Part shown: positions 1 to 9,175 of the stretch, in pieces
How positions within the stretch are numbered: the first letter of the stretch is position 1
How the letters are laid out: the number at the start of each line of letters is the position of its first letter
Source: Campylobacterales bacterium
GTDB taxonomy: Bacteria > Campylobacterota > Campylobacteria > Campylobacterales > QNZT01
DNA: 64,000 bases
Assembly: GCA_024278835.1 (NCBI GenBank)
Contig: JAJRSK010000068.1
Coordinates: 1-64,000 of the forward strand
Direction of reading: 5' to 3'
Made by a program: the position numbers and the translations under genes
The notes under the pieces: generated by a model
Database searches by the model: none
The model's input: only the letters and a program-made list of their open reading frames with translations
Told to the model about the DNA's origin: nothing

Positions 1-142
1 ACAAAAGTCCCTTGTTGTGCTTGATATTTTTATAGTTGTTTTGGTGAAGAATTATAACATTTATAGGGTGTTTGGGGACTTTTTGAAAACTTAATTTAGC
101 TTATATTGTGAGTTTCTTTAGAATTTGCAAGTGGCTCTATAT

Positions 143-1315
143 TTAGTCATTGTATTTTCCTTCTAGGTAGAATAGTTCTATTTTTTGTTGATTTATCTCT
201 TTTTCTAGTGTGATGAGTTTCTCTTGACTTTGCAACCAAGATTTTTTGGCATTTAAAAGTTCTAGTAGAGAGCCTTTGGATATCTTGTACCCCTCTTGAA
301 AGAGTGTAACGAGCTTTTTTTGTCTTTTTTCTAATGTTTTGTACTCTTGATGCTGTGTGATGAGTTCATTGATACTTGTGAGAAGTCTTTGTGCCTTTAT
401 AGATTCAGAGAAGAGAATTTGTTCATTTTCTAATCTTGCTTGGACTGTTTTTAGTTTTGCCAATTCTTGGTTTTTGCTACTACGATTAAAGAGTGGTAGC
501 GGTAGAGAAACTCCTACTCTTGCGATATCTTGTTCGGGCTCTTTTTCAAATTCACCATGCAGAGCAAAACTTTCGATACGGTTTGTACTGATGGCTAACT
601 CTGAAGAGAGCATTTTCTCTTGTGCTTTTATCATCATTTTAGTGGGGCTATTGAGCAGATATTTGCTAAGTGGAGTGAGAGGATAAATATATACTTTTTC
701 AAGGTTTATCTCTCTTTGTATGCCAGAGAGAGCATGTAATTTTTCCAAAACGCTTTTTGCTTGTAGTTTGGCAGAGGAGATGCGTGTCTTGGCGATGAGG
801 GCATCATTTTTTGCCTGTAAATAGTGTGTTTTACTCTTAGTACCGTATTTGTATTGTTGGTATGCCATAGTACTTATCTTTTGGGCTATTGTATAGGCGA
901 GTTGGCGTTGTTCATATTGCTTGTATGCATAGACATATTCTGTGTAGAGTTCTTCGATATTTTTGATAAAAGTGGCTTTAAAATAGAGTTTGTTGGCTTT
1001 GGCACTTGCTCCTGAGGCAGAGGCTTTTTGTTTGAGTGCATCATAGTAAGCGCTGGTACGGATGGATTGTGAAAATCCAGCTGAAAAACCGTTTTCATCA
1101 TCTCCCTTTTGAGGATTGTACCTGCCTAAGGAGAAATCTAGAGAGGGGTCTTGACTGAGTAAAAGTAGTTCATTTTTATTTTTGGCAAGGCTTTCTTGCA
1201 TGGCATTGCTTTGTAAGATTTTTGAACTTGCTAAAAGTTCCTTTTTGAAACTCTGAAAATCCATAGCAGAGAGTGCTAGGGAGGAGAGTAACATAAATGA
1301 GGCAATTTTGTGCAT
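143..1315 (-). CDS. TolC-family outer membrane efflux channel
   Basis: A 390-residue protein of the TolC/CusC outer membrane factor family, which forms the trimeric exit duct of tripartite efflux pumps. An N-terminal signal peptide (MHKIASFMLLSSLALSA) is followed by long Ala/Lys/Gln-rich helices typical of the periplasmic coiled-coil barrel, and PLPLFNRSSKNQELAKLK near residue 280 resembles the conserved repeat of the family. It is somewhat shorter than E. coli TolC/CusC. Its neighbours are copper genes, so metal export is the likely role, but no RND pump or membrane-fusion partner is in the window; these could lie downstream, past position 1. Family assignment is firm, substrate is inferred. 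Confidence 0.87.
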   Translation of the reverse strand: MHKIASFMLLSSLALSAMDFQSFKKELLASSKILQSNAMQESLAKNKNELLLLSQDPSLDFSLGRYNPQKGDDENGFSAGFSQSIRTSAYYDALKQKASASGASAKANKLYFKATFIKNIEELYTEYVYAYKQYEQRQLAYTIAQKISTMAYQQYKYGTKSKTHYLQAKNDALIAKTRISSAKLQAKSVLEKLHALSGIQREINLEKVYIYPLTPLSKYLLNSPTKMMIKAQEKMLSSELAISTNRIESFALHGEFEKEPEQDIARVGVSLPLPLFNRSSKNQELAKLKTVQARLENEQILFSESIKAQRLLTSINELITQHQEYKTLEKRQKKLVTLFQEGYKISKGSLLELLNAKKSWLQSQEKLITLEKEINQQKIELFYLEGKYND

Positions 1316-1440
1316 TTTTGGACTCCTAATGTGTTTTTTAATTGTTTAGGCTGACTCTTTGGCAAAGCCAAGAGTTAAAAGCTGATGTAAATATGACAGG
1401 GGTATCTATCTGAGCGTATCATGATAGAGAAAAGTGAGGG

Positions 1441-1740
1441 TTATACTATAGGAGGTTTGTGTGCGTTTTCGTAAAAAAGTGGATGAAATCCAAGGTGTTT
1501 GCTATCAGGTTGTAAAGTAGCAAGATTAAGTAGTACAAAGGCAGAAAATGCTGTGATGATAGCACTAAGATGAAAGAGATGATGCATATCACAAGATTCA
1601 CCACATATATTGCTATTACTCTGTTTTTCTACATCTACTATGTGTGATTCATGGCTACATGCTTCTGTCATGATAGAAGCATGTAAGATATTAAAAGTCA
1701 TGGCACAAAGTAAAAGTATCTGTACAAATTTTGATTTCAT
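1441..1740 (-). CDS. Small secreted or membrane Cys/His-containing protein, unknown
   Basis: The track ORF starts at 1776, but the better start is MKSKFVQILLLCAM at 1740, which begins a signal peptide or first membrane segment and gives 99 residues. After it come EACSHESH and CGESCDMHHLFH, clusters of Cys and His that could bind a metal, then a hydrophobic stretch (LSAIITAFSAFVLLNLATL) likely to be a membrane helix. I do not recognise the family. It sits 23 bp downstream of the DUF302 gene in the copper block, so a role in metal handling at the envelope is plausible but inferred only from context and residue content. Confidence 0.6.
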   Translation of the reverse strand: MKSKFVQILLLCAMTFNILHASIMTEACSHESHIVDVEKQSNSNICGESCDMHHLFHLSAIITAFSAFVLLNLATLQPDSKHLGFHPLFYENAHKPPIV

Positions 1741-1763
1741 AATATGTATATTATCATAAAATC

Positions 1764-2150
1764 TTATTTTTCCCAACTGCCCATGACAGTTTTTAATCTT
1801 TCAAATAGTACTGACATGTAAGATTTAAAGTTTTCATCTACTTCTACAGTTGCCAATATGTCTTCAAAGCCTATTGTTGAAAGCGTGCTAAGACCATCTT
1901 CTTTATAAAGTGATATGCGACAGGGCAAGTAAACGGAGATAGCAGCCATCTGTGAAAGTGCCTCTTGCGCCCCCGCGGGATTACAGAGTTCATAGACGGT
2001 GATATCCCTCTCTATAGGAAATCCTTTTGTCTCTAAAATCTTTTTAAAGTCGTAACTGTTTAAGATACCAAAACCTGCCTCTTTGGCTTTGGTTTCTATT
2101 TCTGCTTTGATTTGTGCTATGTCTTCTTTACTTGTGACTGTATATATCAT
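1764..2150 (-). CDS. DUF302 family protein
   Basis: A 128-residue soluble protein with the DUF302 pattern: an N-terminal segment of alternating charge (SKEDIAQIKAEIETKAKEAGFGIL), a central ITVYELCNPAGAQEAL segment and the conserved LPCRISLYKEDG strand. The ATG at 2150 has an AAAGGA ribosome binding site six bases upstream. It lies 10 bp downstream of the multicopper oxidase and is probably cotranscribed with it. DUF302 proteins have no established biochemical role but occur beside metal and redox genes; a copper-related function here is inference. Confidence 0.8.
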   Translation of the reverse strand: MIYTVTSKEDIAQIKAEIETKAKEAGFGILNSYDFKKILETKGFPIERDITVYELCNPAGAQEALSQMAAISVYLPCRISLYKEDGLSTLSTIGFEDILATVEVDENFKSYMSVLFERLKTVMGSWEK

Positions 2151-2160
2151 GGTTTTTCCT

Positions 2161-3627
2161 TTAATTTGTGACTAAAAACTGACCCATCATTCCTGCATCT
2201 TCATGCTCTAAAAAGTGACAATGATACATATATGGCACGCTGTTATCTGCATAATCTTTCATCTGCACAATCACTTTGACAGAGCCATTGGCAGGGATAT
2301 AGATGACATCTTTATAGCCTTTTTCGTTGGCTGTGACGTTGGCAGAACTGCCATCTCTCTCTATGAGGAAAAAGTGGGTGGCATGGATATGAAAGTTATG
2401 ATCTACCATCATGTTGTTTCTCACTTCCCATACCTCTATATCTCCTAGTGGTACACGTTCATCGATACGATTGATATCCATAGATTTACTATTGATTTGA
2501 AAGTTACCCATGCTGCCATCTAGTACAAAATTTCTTGTTCTTACCGCATCAGATGGGTTTAGTTTCTCTAGTGTTGTGAGTGTAGAGGGTAGCGAAGTTG
2601 TGATAGTTGCTGTTTTATTAACATCAATTGTAAAAAAAGTTTTATTGTGTCTAAAATCTTTAAACGCTATCGTTTTACCCATCGCATCTGATAAATCTAC
2701 TACTATCTCTGCTCTTTCAGCTGGTGAAAGGGTGAGTCTGCTTAGCGAAACAGGTGCTTCTAAAAAGGCATTGTCTGTGGCAATCTGCTTGAAACTTCTT
2801 CCATCTTCAAAGCCGAGTTCATAGATAGATGAGTTAGAGCCATTGAGTATGCGAAATCGTATCTCTTTTGCTTCAACATCAAGTGTGGCATCAATGGCAC
2901 CATTTGCCATGAAGATATCTCCGACATAACCACGCATCACCTGCATCATGCTTGGGTTGTAGTTTAATTGACCATTGTTAAAAAACCTATCTTGAAGCAC
3001 AAGAGGTATATCATCTTCACCATAGCGTTTAGGTAGCTCAAGTGCGATACTCTCTGCATCTTCTATCATGATAAGACCTGCCAAGCCTTTGTAAACATGC
3101 TCTGCGGTTTTATCCATGGTGTGTGGATGATACCAGTTGGTACAAGCTTTTTGATTAACTGTGTAAGTCGCTGACCACGTTTCCCCATCATTGATAGGTT
3201 GATGAGCTGTACCATCCATCGAAGGAGGCAGATGCATCCCATGTCCGTGCATGGTAACGAGTTCGCCTAAATTGTTGGTATAGTTTACAGAGACACTATC
3301 TCCATTTTTCATCAAAAGAGTAGGGCCTAGATAGGTTGAATTTATACCAAAAGTATCCGTTTTTATACCATTAAAAAAATCATGCTGGGCTTTTTGTAAA
3401 GTCAAATCATAATGTTTCACGCCTCCTCTATCTGTAGGAGTTAAAAGCTCTGGGATAGGAAGTGATGAAGTTTTTATACCTCCAGTTGGAATGGTAGAAC
3501 TACCACCTCCACCCATCATGCCACCCATGCCCATACTATTTGAACCATTACTTTTCCCACCACCACATCCTGTCAGTATGCATAGTGCAGCTACACCACT
3601 AAGTGTTAAAAAATCTCTTCGTTTCAT
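2161..3627 (-). CDS. Multicopper oxidase, Tat-exported lipoprotein-like
   Basis: The protein begins most plausibly at MKRRDFLTLSGVAAL (3627), not the track start at 3708, because this gives a Tat-type signal (RRDFL) followed by a lipobox-like LTGC. A Gly/Met-rich linker (SMGMGGMMGGGG) follows. All four cupredoxin copper motifs are visible: MHGHGMH, NWYHPHTM, DHNFHIHATHF and a C-terminal YHCHFLEHEDAGMMG. That fits the CueO/CumA/laccase family, which oxidises Cu(I) or organic substrates in the periplasm. The Met-rich segment suggests Cu(I) handling. It faces the divergent copper ATPase gene across about 125 bp, and the block is likely copper-responsive, though I see no convincing CueR-type operator. 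Confidence 0.92.
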   Translation of the reverse strand: MKRRDFLTLSGVAALCILTGCGGGKSNGSNSMGMGGMMGGGGSSTIPTGGIKTSSLPIPELLTPTDRGGVKHYDLTLQKAQHDFFNGIKTDTFGINSTYLGPTLLMKNGDSVSVNYTNNLGELVTMHGHGMHLPPSMDGTAHQPINDGETWSATYTVNQKACTNWYHPHTMDKTAEHVYKGLAGLIMIEDAESIALELPKRYGEDDIPLVLQDRFFNNGQLNYNPSMMQVMRGYVGDIFMANGAIDATLDVEAKEIRFRILNGSNSSIYELGFEDGRSFKQIATDNAFLEAPVSLSRLTLSPAERAEIVVDLSDAMGKTIAFKDFRHNKTFFTIDVNKTATITTSLPSTLTTLEKLNPSDAVRTRNFVLDGSMGNFQINSKSMDINRIDERVPLGDIEVWEVRNNMMVDHNFHIHATHFFLIERDGSSANVTANEKGYKDVIYIPANGSVKVIVQMKDYADNSVPYMYHCHFLEHEDAGMMGQFLVTN

Positions 3628-3752
3628 TATCTTTCCTTGTTGTTTGATGCTGGAAGTATAAAACTTTTGTGTGGAGTATGTGTGGAGTGGATTACACAGA
3701 GACTCCATAGATAAGTTCTATCATGATAGGAGTAAATAAGAAAGGATTAAAG

Positions 3753-6101
3753 ATGAAAAAGCAATTAAAAGATGTAGTCTGTGGCATGGACGTTACGAGG
3801 GAATCACCATATAAAGAAGTTTATGAGGGTCAAGCATACTATTTTTGTTCGCAAAGTTGTGAAGATAAGTTTCATGCAGACCCAGTGCAGTATAGCGAGG
3901 TGAAAGAGGAGTGTAGTAGTTGTCAACCTCTCTTTACTGAGAAAGTACATCATCATGATACTCATACAACAAGCGATAATACAGAGGCGATGTATACTTG
4001 TCCTATGCATCCAGAGATACAACAGATAGGTCCTGGTTCTTGTCCCAAGTGTGGTATGGCACTAGAGCCTATGATAGCAACGGTATCTGATGGGGCAAAT
4101 GAAGAATTAATTGATATGACGCATCGTTTTAAGATAAGTGCGGTTTTGGCAGTGCCTGTGTTTGTTTTGGCGATGACTGCGGATTTGATGCCTTCACTTT
4201 TACCGGAGTGGTTGGCTATGAAAACAGTACAGTGGATTATGTTTTTTCTTGCCACACCAGTTGTCTTGTGGGGTGGGTGGCCATTTTTTGTGCGAGGGTA
4301 TCAGTCGGTAAAAACGTGGAACCTAAATATGTTCACCTTGATAGCTTTGGGTGTTGGGGCTGCGTGGTTATATAGTATGGTTGCACTCCTTTTTCCTCAC
4401 ATTTTTCCGCCTTCTATGCAGATGGAAGGTGGCGTAGTTGATGTCTATTTTGAAGCAGCGGCGGTCATCGTGGCATTGGTACTTTTGGGGCAAGTCTTGG
4501 AACTTCGCGCAAGAAGCCAAACCAATACTGCCATCCAGACACTTTTAGGACTTGCTCCAAATTCTGCGCGTATCGTGCGCGCGGATGGGAGTGAAGAGGA
4601 TATAGCACTAGAACATGTTCAAGTAGGGGATATCTTACGTATCCGTCCAGGAGATAAGATACCCGTGGATGGTGTGGTCAAAGAAGGCGAGAGTAATGTC
4701 GATGAATCGATGGTAACAGGAGAGCCTATCGCTATTTCTAAAAAAGCAGGGGATGCAGTGATAGGGGCGACGGTCAATACGACGGGTTCTATGCTGATAG
4801 AGGAGAAAAAGGTAGGTGCTGATACGCTCCTTTCTCAAATCGTTGAGATGGTCGCCTCTGCCCAACGCTCGCGTGCACCCATACAAAAGTTAGCGGATGT
4901 GGTCTCTGGGTATTTTGTGCCATTAGTGGTCTTGGTGGCTATATTGGCATTTGTGGGTTGGTATGTTTGGGGACCTGAACCTCGCTTGGCATATGCGGTG
5001 GTGAGTGCGGTGGCAGTGCTTATCATCGCTTGTCCTTGTGCCTTGGGTCTTGCAACGCCTGTCTCTATCATGGTAGGAACGGGTAAAGGTGCTAGCCATG
5101 GTGTGCTGATTAAAAATGCAGAAGCGTTGGAAGTCTTGGAAAAAGTAGATACCTTGGTGGTCGATAAGACAGGTACACTAACAGAGGGTGCGCCAAAACT
5201 CGTCACCGTCAAAGTAGAATCGGGTGTGGATGAAGAGAGATTTCTCTCTTTGGTGGCTTCATTGGAACTCTCTAGTGAGCATCCCTTGGCTGAGGCAATT
5301 GTGCAGGGAGCAAAAGAGAAGGGCTTAACACTTTACAAGACAGAGGCATTTTCTTCTATCACGGGGCAAGGTGTCAAGGGCAATGTCGATGGGGTTGAAG
5401 TGGCTATCGGTAATGTAAAGTTACTGGAGAGTTTAGGTATTAGACCTGAGGGAACACTCTTGGAAGCGGATAACTATAGAGAGGAGGGACAAACAGTGAT
5501 GTTAGTTGCTCTTGATGGTAAAGTAGGGGGCATCATCGGTGTGATGGATCCTATCAAAGAGAGTACCCATGAAGCGATAAAACAACTCCACAAAGAGGGC
5601 ATCAAAATCGTCATGCTCACCGGCGACAATAAAACCACCGCGCATGCCGTGGCAAGTCGACTGGGTATCGACCAAGTACAAGCAGAAGTCTCACCTGAAG
5701 AGAAATCTATCGTTGTGACAAAACTACAAGAGGAGGGTAAAGTGGTTGCGATGGCAGGAGATGGAGTCAATGACGCCCCAGCCCTTGCCAAAGCCCATGT
5801 CGGTATCGCGATGGGGACGGGAACAGCTGTAGCGATGGAGAGTGCAGGTGTGACTCTCATAAAAGGAGATTTAACGGGTATCGTTAGGGCGATAAAGCTT
5901 AGCCGTGGCACGATGAAAAATATCCGTCAAAATCTCTTTTTTGCCTTTATCTACAATGCTATAGGAGTGCCAATTGCTGCTGGTGTTTTATATCCAGTTT
6001 TTGGGATACTTCTATCTCCTGTAATTGCCGCTGCGGCGATGAGTTTCTCTTCGGTTTCGGTGATAGCAAACTCACTTCGATTACGGAATTTGAAAATTTA
6101 A
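3753..6101 (+). CDS. copA: Copper-translocating P-type ATPase with N-terminal YHS domain
   Basis: P1B-type ATPase exporting Cu(I) from the cytoplasm. Numbering from the track start (3723), a YHS domain (DVVCGMDV to [12 protein letters not shown]) covers about residues 15-60, a heavy-metal binding motif ([21 protein letters not shown]) about 88-115, then membrane helices, the CPC metal site ([13 protein letters not shown], Cys near 437 and 439), the phosphorylated DKTGT (Asp near 481) and the hinge GDGVNDAPA. There is no N-terminal HMA domain; YHS plus the Cys-His motif takes its place. I prefer the ATG at 3753, which has an AAAGGA site, over 3723, which lies inside a TATCATGATA copy. Family certain, copper specificity well supported by the neighbours. 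Confidence 0.92.
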   Translation: MKKQLKDVVCGMDVTRESPYKEVYEGQAYYFCSQSCEDKFHADPVQYSEVKEECSSCQPLFTEKVHHHDTHTTSDNTEAMYTCPMHPEIQQIGPGSCPKCGMALEPMIATVSDGANEELIDMTHRFKISAVLAVPVFVLAMTADLMPSLLPEWLAMKTVQWIMFFLATPVVLWGGWPFFVRGYQSVKTWNLNMFTLIALGVGAAWLYSMVALLFPHIFPPSMQMEGGVVDVYFEAAAVIVALVLLGQVLELRARSQTNTAIQTLLGLAPNSARIVRADGSEEDIALEHVQVGDILRIRPGDKIPVDGVVKEGESNVDESMVTGEPIAISKKAGDAVIGATVNTTGSMLIEEKKVGADTLLSQIVEMVASAQRSRAPIQKLADVVSGYFVPLVVLVAILAFVGWYVWGPEPRLAYAVVSAVAVLIIACPCALGLATPVSIMVGTGKGASHGVLIKNAEALEVLEKVDTLVVDKTGTLTEGAPKLVTVKVESGVDEERFLSLVASLELSSEHPLAEAIVQGAKEKGLTLYKTEAFSSITGQGVKGNVDGVEVAIGNVKLLESLGIRPEGTLLEADNYREEGQTVMLVALDGKVGGIIGVMDPIKESTHEAIKQLHKEGIKIVMLTGDNKTTAHAVASRLGIDQVQAEVSPEEKSIVVTKLQEEGKVVAMAGDGVNDAPALAKAHVGIAMGTGTAVAMESAGVTLIKGDLTGIVRAIKLSRGTMKNIRQNLFFAFIYNAIGVPIAAGVLYPVFGILLSPVIAAAAMSFSSVSVIANSLRLRNLKI

Positions 6102-6110
6102 ACGCTCTTT

Positions 6111-6380
6111 TTATTACTCCATCAACTAAATAGCTTCATAGTTAACGATTTGATTTTGCTTCATATCGAGGCAAAATCATGCAGGACTAACTGGTTAATT
6201 CAAATGATTTTAACGAAAATATGGAGCAAAAGCAAATCGCCCGAAGGGAAGCACTTAGAGGCACAAACTTCAGCACCAAAAAGTTTTGAATTAACCAGTT
6301 AGTCCTGCAACTTTTTGATACTAAATTTTATGCCTCTAAGTGCTTTTAACTATGAAGCTATTTAGTTGATGGAGTAATAA
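6111..6380. mobile_element. 270-bp MITE-like element with 35-bp perfect terminal inverted repeats
   Basis: The termini 6111-6145 and 6346-6380 are perfect 35-bp inverted repeats beginning TTATTACTCCATCAAC. Inside are two more perfect pairs: 6180-6204 with 6285-6309 (25 bp) and 6251-6263 with 6331-6343 (13 bp), which interleave so that both cannot form simple nested stems. A small hairpin (6151-6159 with 6171-6179) is also present. There is no ORF of note and no obvious target duplication. It fills most of the 457-bp gene-free stretch between copA and grpE. Motifs AGTCCTGCAA and CCGAAGGG recur in the element at 34774-35032, hinting at one family. Confidence 0.7.
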
Positions 6381-6408
6381 GCCAATAGATGAAGGTCTAT
6401 TGGCTTAT
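6377..6408. terminator. Hairpin downstream of the copA element
   Basis: A 13-bp perfect stem (6377-6389 with 6396-6408, core AAGCCAATAGA) with a six-base loop lies just past the MITE-like element and runs into a TATCATGATA copy at 6406. It could end copA transcription, but no clear U-tract follows on the plus strand, so the call is tentative. Confidence 0.4.
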
Positions 6409-6450
6409 CATGATAGCGACGACACCCATAATTATGACTCTGTAAATATA

Positions 6451-6471
6451 CTTTAGTATAGTCGACTAAAC
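6451..6471. promoter_or_regulatory. HAIR-like inverted repeat, candidate HspR operator 1
   Basis: CTTTAGT-N7-ACTAAAC: inverted arms around a 7-base spacer (the inner six bases of each arm are perfectly complementary), the same architecture as the HspR operator HAIR (CTTGAGT-N7-ACTCAAG) known from Streptomyces, Helicobacter and Campylobacter. The match to the arm sequence is partial. Confidence 0.4.
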
Positions 6472-6499
6472 TTATGTTATGTTTATACACTAAATAACA

Positions 6500-6530
6500 C
6501 TTGACAAGTATAGACTAAATGTTGTATAAT
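6500..6530 (+). promoter_or_regulatory. grpE-dnaK promoter overlapped by a second HAIR-like site
   Basis: TTGACA at 6501-6506 and TATAAT at 6525-6530, separated by 18 bp, form a near-consensus sigma70 promoter 28 bp before the grpE ATG. CTTGACA-N7-ACTAAAT (6500-6520) covers the -35 box and repeats the right arm of the site at 6451, so a repressor bound here would block RNA polymerase. The promoter is well supported; the operator is inferred. Confidence 0.75.
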
Positions 6531-6558
6531 ACGCTCGAACTTCTAAAAAGGAGATGCT

Positions 6559-7113
6559 ATGAGCGAAAAAGAAGAGCAACAATCAGCGCCTGAACAAGAG
6601 CCTGAGTTACATGAAGAAAATGAACTAGAAGAGGGTGAAACCGTCGAGGAACTCTCAGAAGTAGAAGTATTAGAAAAAAAACTCTCAGAGTGTGAAGATA
6701 AATATCTTCGCGAATATGCTGAGTTTGACAATATCAAAAAACGGATGGAAAAAGAGAAGTTTCAAGCTATTGGGTATGCACATGAACAGTTTGCAAGGGA
6801 TTTGCTTTCGGTGATTGATGCGCTTGACAATGCGTCGGCTTCTGTTGCAGATAGGGATGAGGTGACACCTGAGATGTTCACACAGCTAAAAGAGGGGATA
6901 GAACTAACTATCTCACAGTTTGGCAAAGTGTTTGAGAAGCATGGTGTTGAGTTGGTCACGATGGAAAATGGATTTGATCCAAACTTTCATGAGGCGGTGA
7001 TGAAGGTCGATAGCCCTGAGCATAAAGAGGGTGAAGTCGTACAAGTACTTCAAAAAGGGTACAAAATAAAAGATAGACTATTGCGTTCAGCGATGGTGAG
7101 TATTGCAAAATAG
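6559..7113 (+). CDS. grpE: Nucleotide exchange factor GrpE
   Basis: A 184-residue GrpE: acidic N-terminal tail, long dimerising helix (LSECEDKYLREYAEFDNIKKRME), then the C-terminal beta-wing with NGFDPNFHEAVMKVDSPEHKEGEV and GYKIKDRLLRSAMVSIAK. It drives ADP release from DnaK. GGAG lies seven bases before the ATG. It is first in a two-gene unit with dnaK, 75 bp apart. In many Campylobacterota hrcA precedes grpE; here the upstream DNA holds only the repeat element and operator-like sites. Confidence 0.95.
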   Translation: MSEKEEQQSAPEQEPELHEENELEEGETVEELSEVEVLEKKLSECEDKYLREYAEFDNIKKRMEKEKFQAIGYAHEQFARDLLSVIDALDNASASVADRDEVTPEMFTQLKEGIELTISQFGKVFEKHGVELVTMENGFDPNFHEAVMKVDSPEHKEGEVVQVLQKGYKIKDRLLRSAMVSIAK

Positions 7114-7188
7114 TACAAATGCTACTAAAGTGGCAGAAAATAGTTTTAGATAAGTGTAAAATACCACAAAAAATAAAAGGAAATATGA

Positions 7189-9069
7189 ATGAGCAAAGTA
7201 ATAGGAATAGATTTAGGAACAACAAACTCATGTGTCGCAACATATGAGAGAGGCGAGAGTAAAGTTATCGCGAACAAAGAGGGTAAAAATACAACCCCTT
7301 CTATCGTGGCATTTTCAGATAAGGGTGAAGTGCTTATCGGTGATCCGGCTAAAAGACAAGCGGTGACAAACCCTGAAAAGACGATTTACTCTATCAAGAG
7401 AATCATGGGTCTTATGTGTAATGAAGATAACGCTAAACAAGCCAAAGAGCGTTTGCCTTACCATGTAGTAGATAGAAATGGTGCCTGTGCTATCGAAGTC
7501 GATGGCAAGACTTATACACCTCAGGAGATTTCAGCCAAAGTCTTGATGAAACTCAAAGAAGATGCGGAAGCATTTTTAGGTGAGAGCGTGACGGATGCGG
7601 TCATTACCGTACCAGCATACTTCAATGATAGTCAGAGAAAAGCAACACAAGAAGCAGGAACGATTGCAGGATTGAATGTCCTTAGAATCATCAATGAGCC
7701 TACATCAGCGGCACTCTCATACGGTCTTGATAAAAAAGAGGCAGAGCAGATAGTTGTTTATGATCTTGGTGGTGGTACATTTGATGTGACAGTACTTGAA
7801 ACGGGTGACAATGTGGTTGAAGTATTATCAACAGGTGGTGATGCCTTCCTTGGTGGTGATGACTTTGATAATAGACTTATCGATTGGTTAGCCAATGAGT
7901 TCAAGTCAGATAGCGGTATCGACCTCAAAGGTGATGTGATGGCGATGCAAAGACTCAAAGAGGCAGCAGAAGGGGCTAAAAAAGAGCTTTCAGCAGCAAC
8001 AGAGACAGAAGTAAACTTACCATTTATCACAGCAGATGCGTCGGGGCCTAAGCACTTGGTAAAGAAATTGACAAGATCAAAGTTTGAGTCATTGATTGAG
8101 GATTTGGTAGAAAAAACAGTTAAGACTATTGAGTCGGTACTAAAAGATGCTGGTCTTTCAACAGGCGAAATCAAAGAAATCGTTATGGTTGGTGGTTCTA
8201 CAAGAGTGCCGATGGTACAAGAAAAAGTCAAAGCATTTTTTGGAAAAGAGTTGAACAAGTCAGTGAATCCTGATGAAGTCGTGGCTATTGGGGCAGCTAT
8301 CCAAGGTGCGGTTATCAAAGGTGATGTGAAAGATGTATTGCTTCTTGATGTGACGCCTTTATCTTTAGGTATCGAGACACTAGGTGGTGTGCAAACAACA
8401 GTGATTGAAAAAGGGACAACGATTCCTGTGAAAAAGCAACAAACATTCTCAACAGCAGAAGATAATCAAGCAGCTGTAACGATTCATGTTGTACAAGGTG
8501 AGCGTGAGTTTGCTAAAGATAATAAATCATTAGGTCAATTTAACCTAGAAGGCATTCCTCCAAGTCCAAGAGGTGTACCACAAATCGAGGTAACATTTGA
8601 TATCGATGCCAATGGTGTTTTAACTGTTTCAGCACAAGATAAAGCGAGTGGAAAACAACAAGAGATTAAAGTTTCTGGTTCGTCTGGACTTAGTGAAGAA
8701 GAGATTGAAAAAATGGTACAAGATGCAGAAGCAAATAAAGAAGCGGATGCCAAAAGAAAAGAGGGTGTAGAAGCGAGAAATCAAGCAGATGCACTCGTAC
8801 ACCAAACAGAAAAGTCTCTTGCAGACATGGGTGATAAAATCGACGCGGAAGATAAAAGTAACATCGAAGCAGCGGTAAATGACCTCAAAGAGACACTCAA
8901 AGATGAAAATGCCTCTAAAGAGCAAATCGATGAGAAAGTCAAAGCTTTAACGGAAGTGAGTCACAAACTAGCAGAGGCAATGTACGCCAAAGATGGAGAG
9001 GGTGCTCCAGCAGGTGAAGCAAAAAAGAAAAAAGATGACGACGATGTCATCGATGCAGAAGTAGAATAA
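7189..9069 (+). CDS. dnaK: Chaperone DnaK (Hsp70)
   Basis: Full-length 626-residue Hsp70. The ATPase domain opens with [11 protein letters not shown] and includes [15 protein letters not shown] and the [15 protein letters not shown] signature. The substrate-binding domain begins near [14 protein letters not shown], the helical lid follows, and the tail ends [11 protein letters not shown], close to the usual EEVK-type end. It refolds and protects cytosolic proteins with GrpE and DnaJ (no dnaJ here). AAAGGA lies eight bases before the ATG. A 13-bp hairpin follows 10 bp after the stop. No TATCATGATA copy occurs in this strongly conserved gene. Confidence 0.97.
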   Translation: MSKVIGIDLGTTNSCVATYERGESKVIANKEGKNTTPSIVAFSDKGEVLIGDPAKRQAVTNPEKTIYSIKRIMGLMCNEDNAKQAKERLPYHVVDRNGACAIEVDGKTYTPQEISAKVLMKLKEDAEAFLGESVTDAVITVPAYFNDSQRKATQEAGTIAGLNVLRIINEPTSAALSYGLDKKEAEQIVVYDLGGGTFDVTVLETGDNVVEVLSTGGDAFLGGDDFDNRLIDWLANEFKSDSGIDLKGDVMAMQRLKEAAEGAKKELSAATETEVNLPFITADASGPKHLVKKLTRSKFESLIEDLVEKTVKTIESVLKDAGLSTGEIKEIVMVGGSTRVPMVQEKVKAFFGKELNKSVNPDEVVAIGAAIQGAVIKGDVKDVLLLDVTPLSLGIETLGGVQTTVIEKGTTIPVKKQQTFSTAEDNQAAVTIHVVQGEREFAKDNKSLGQFNLEGIPPSPRGVPQIEVTFDIDANGVLTVSAQDKASGKQQEIKVSGSSGLSEEEIEKMVQDAEANKEADAKRKEGVEARNQADALVHQTEKSLADMGDKIDAEDKSNIEAAVNDLKETLKDENASKEQIDEKVKALTEVSHKLAEAMYAKDGEGAPAGEAKKKKDDDDVIDAEVE

Positions 9070-9079
9070 CTTCTCATAC

Positions 9080-9109
9080 TATCATGATAGGAGCTTTCCT
9101 ATCATGATA
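9080..9109. terminator. Hairpin built from two TATCATGATA copies after dnaK
   Basis: TATCATGATAGGA, a 4-base loop GCTT and TCCTATCATGATA form a perfect 13-bp stem directly after dnaK. Each arm is itself a copy of the window-wide palindrome extended by GGA/TCC. Downstream AT-rich DNA (AACTCTCTTTATTTAA) is only weakly T-rich. Likely a terminator or mRNA 3' end stabiliser. Confidence 0.65.
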
Positions 9110-9175
9110 ACTCTCTTTATTTAATATAAAGTCTTTTTGTAATATAATTAATTAAATATTATTTAAGGATTTTAA

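Noticed and set aside
1-142. Possible gene or RNA at the window start
   Set aside because: AT-rich with no ORF or RNA-like fold that I can support.
3719-3728. TATCATGATA as copper operator between the oxidase and copA
   Set aside because: The same sequence occurs 40 more times in unrelated places, so its presence here says nothing specific about copper control.
5474-5911. 145-codon minus ORF opposite copA
   Set aside because: Shadow of the P-type ATPase; its content mirrors the conserved GDGVNDAP region.
7758-8318. 186-codon ORF on the minus strand opposite dnaK
   Set aside because: A shadow of dnaK: low-complexity Ser/Thr/Pro translation without any family pattern, while the plus frame is an intact DnaK.
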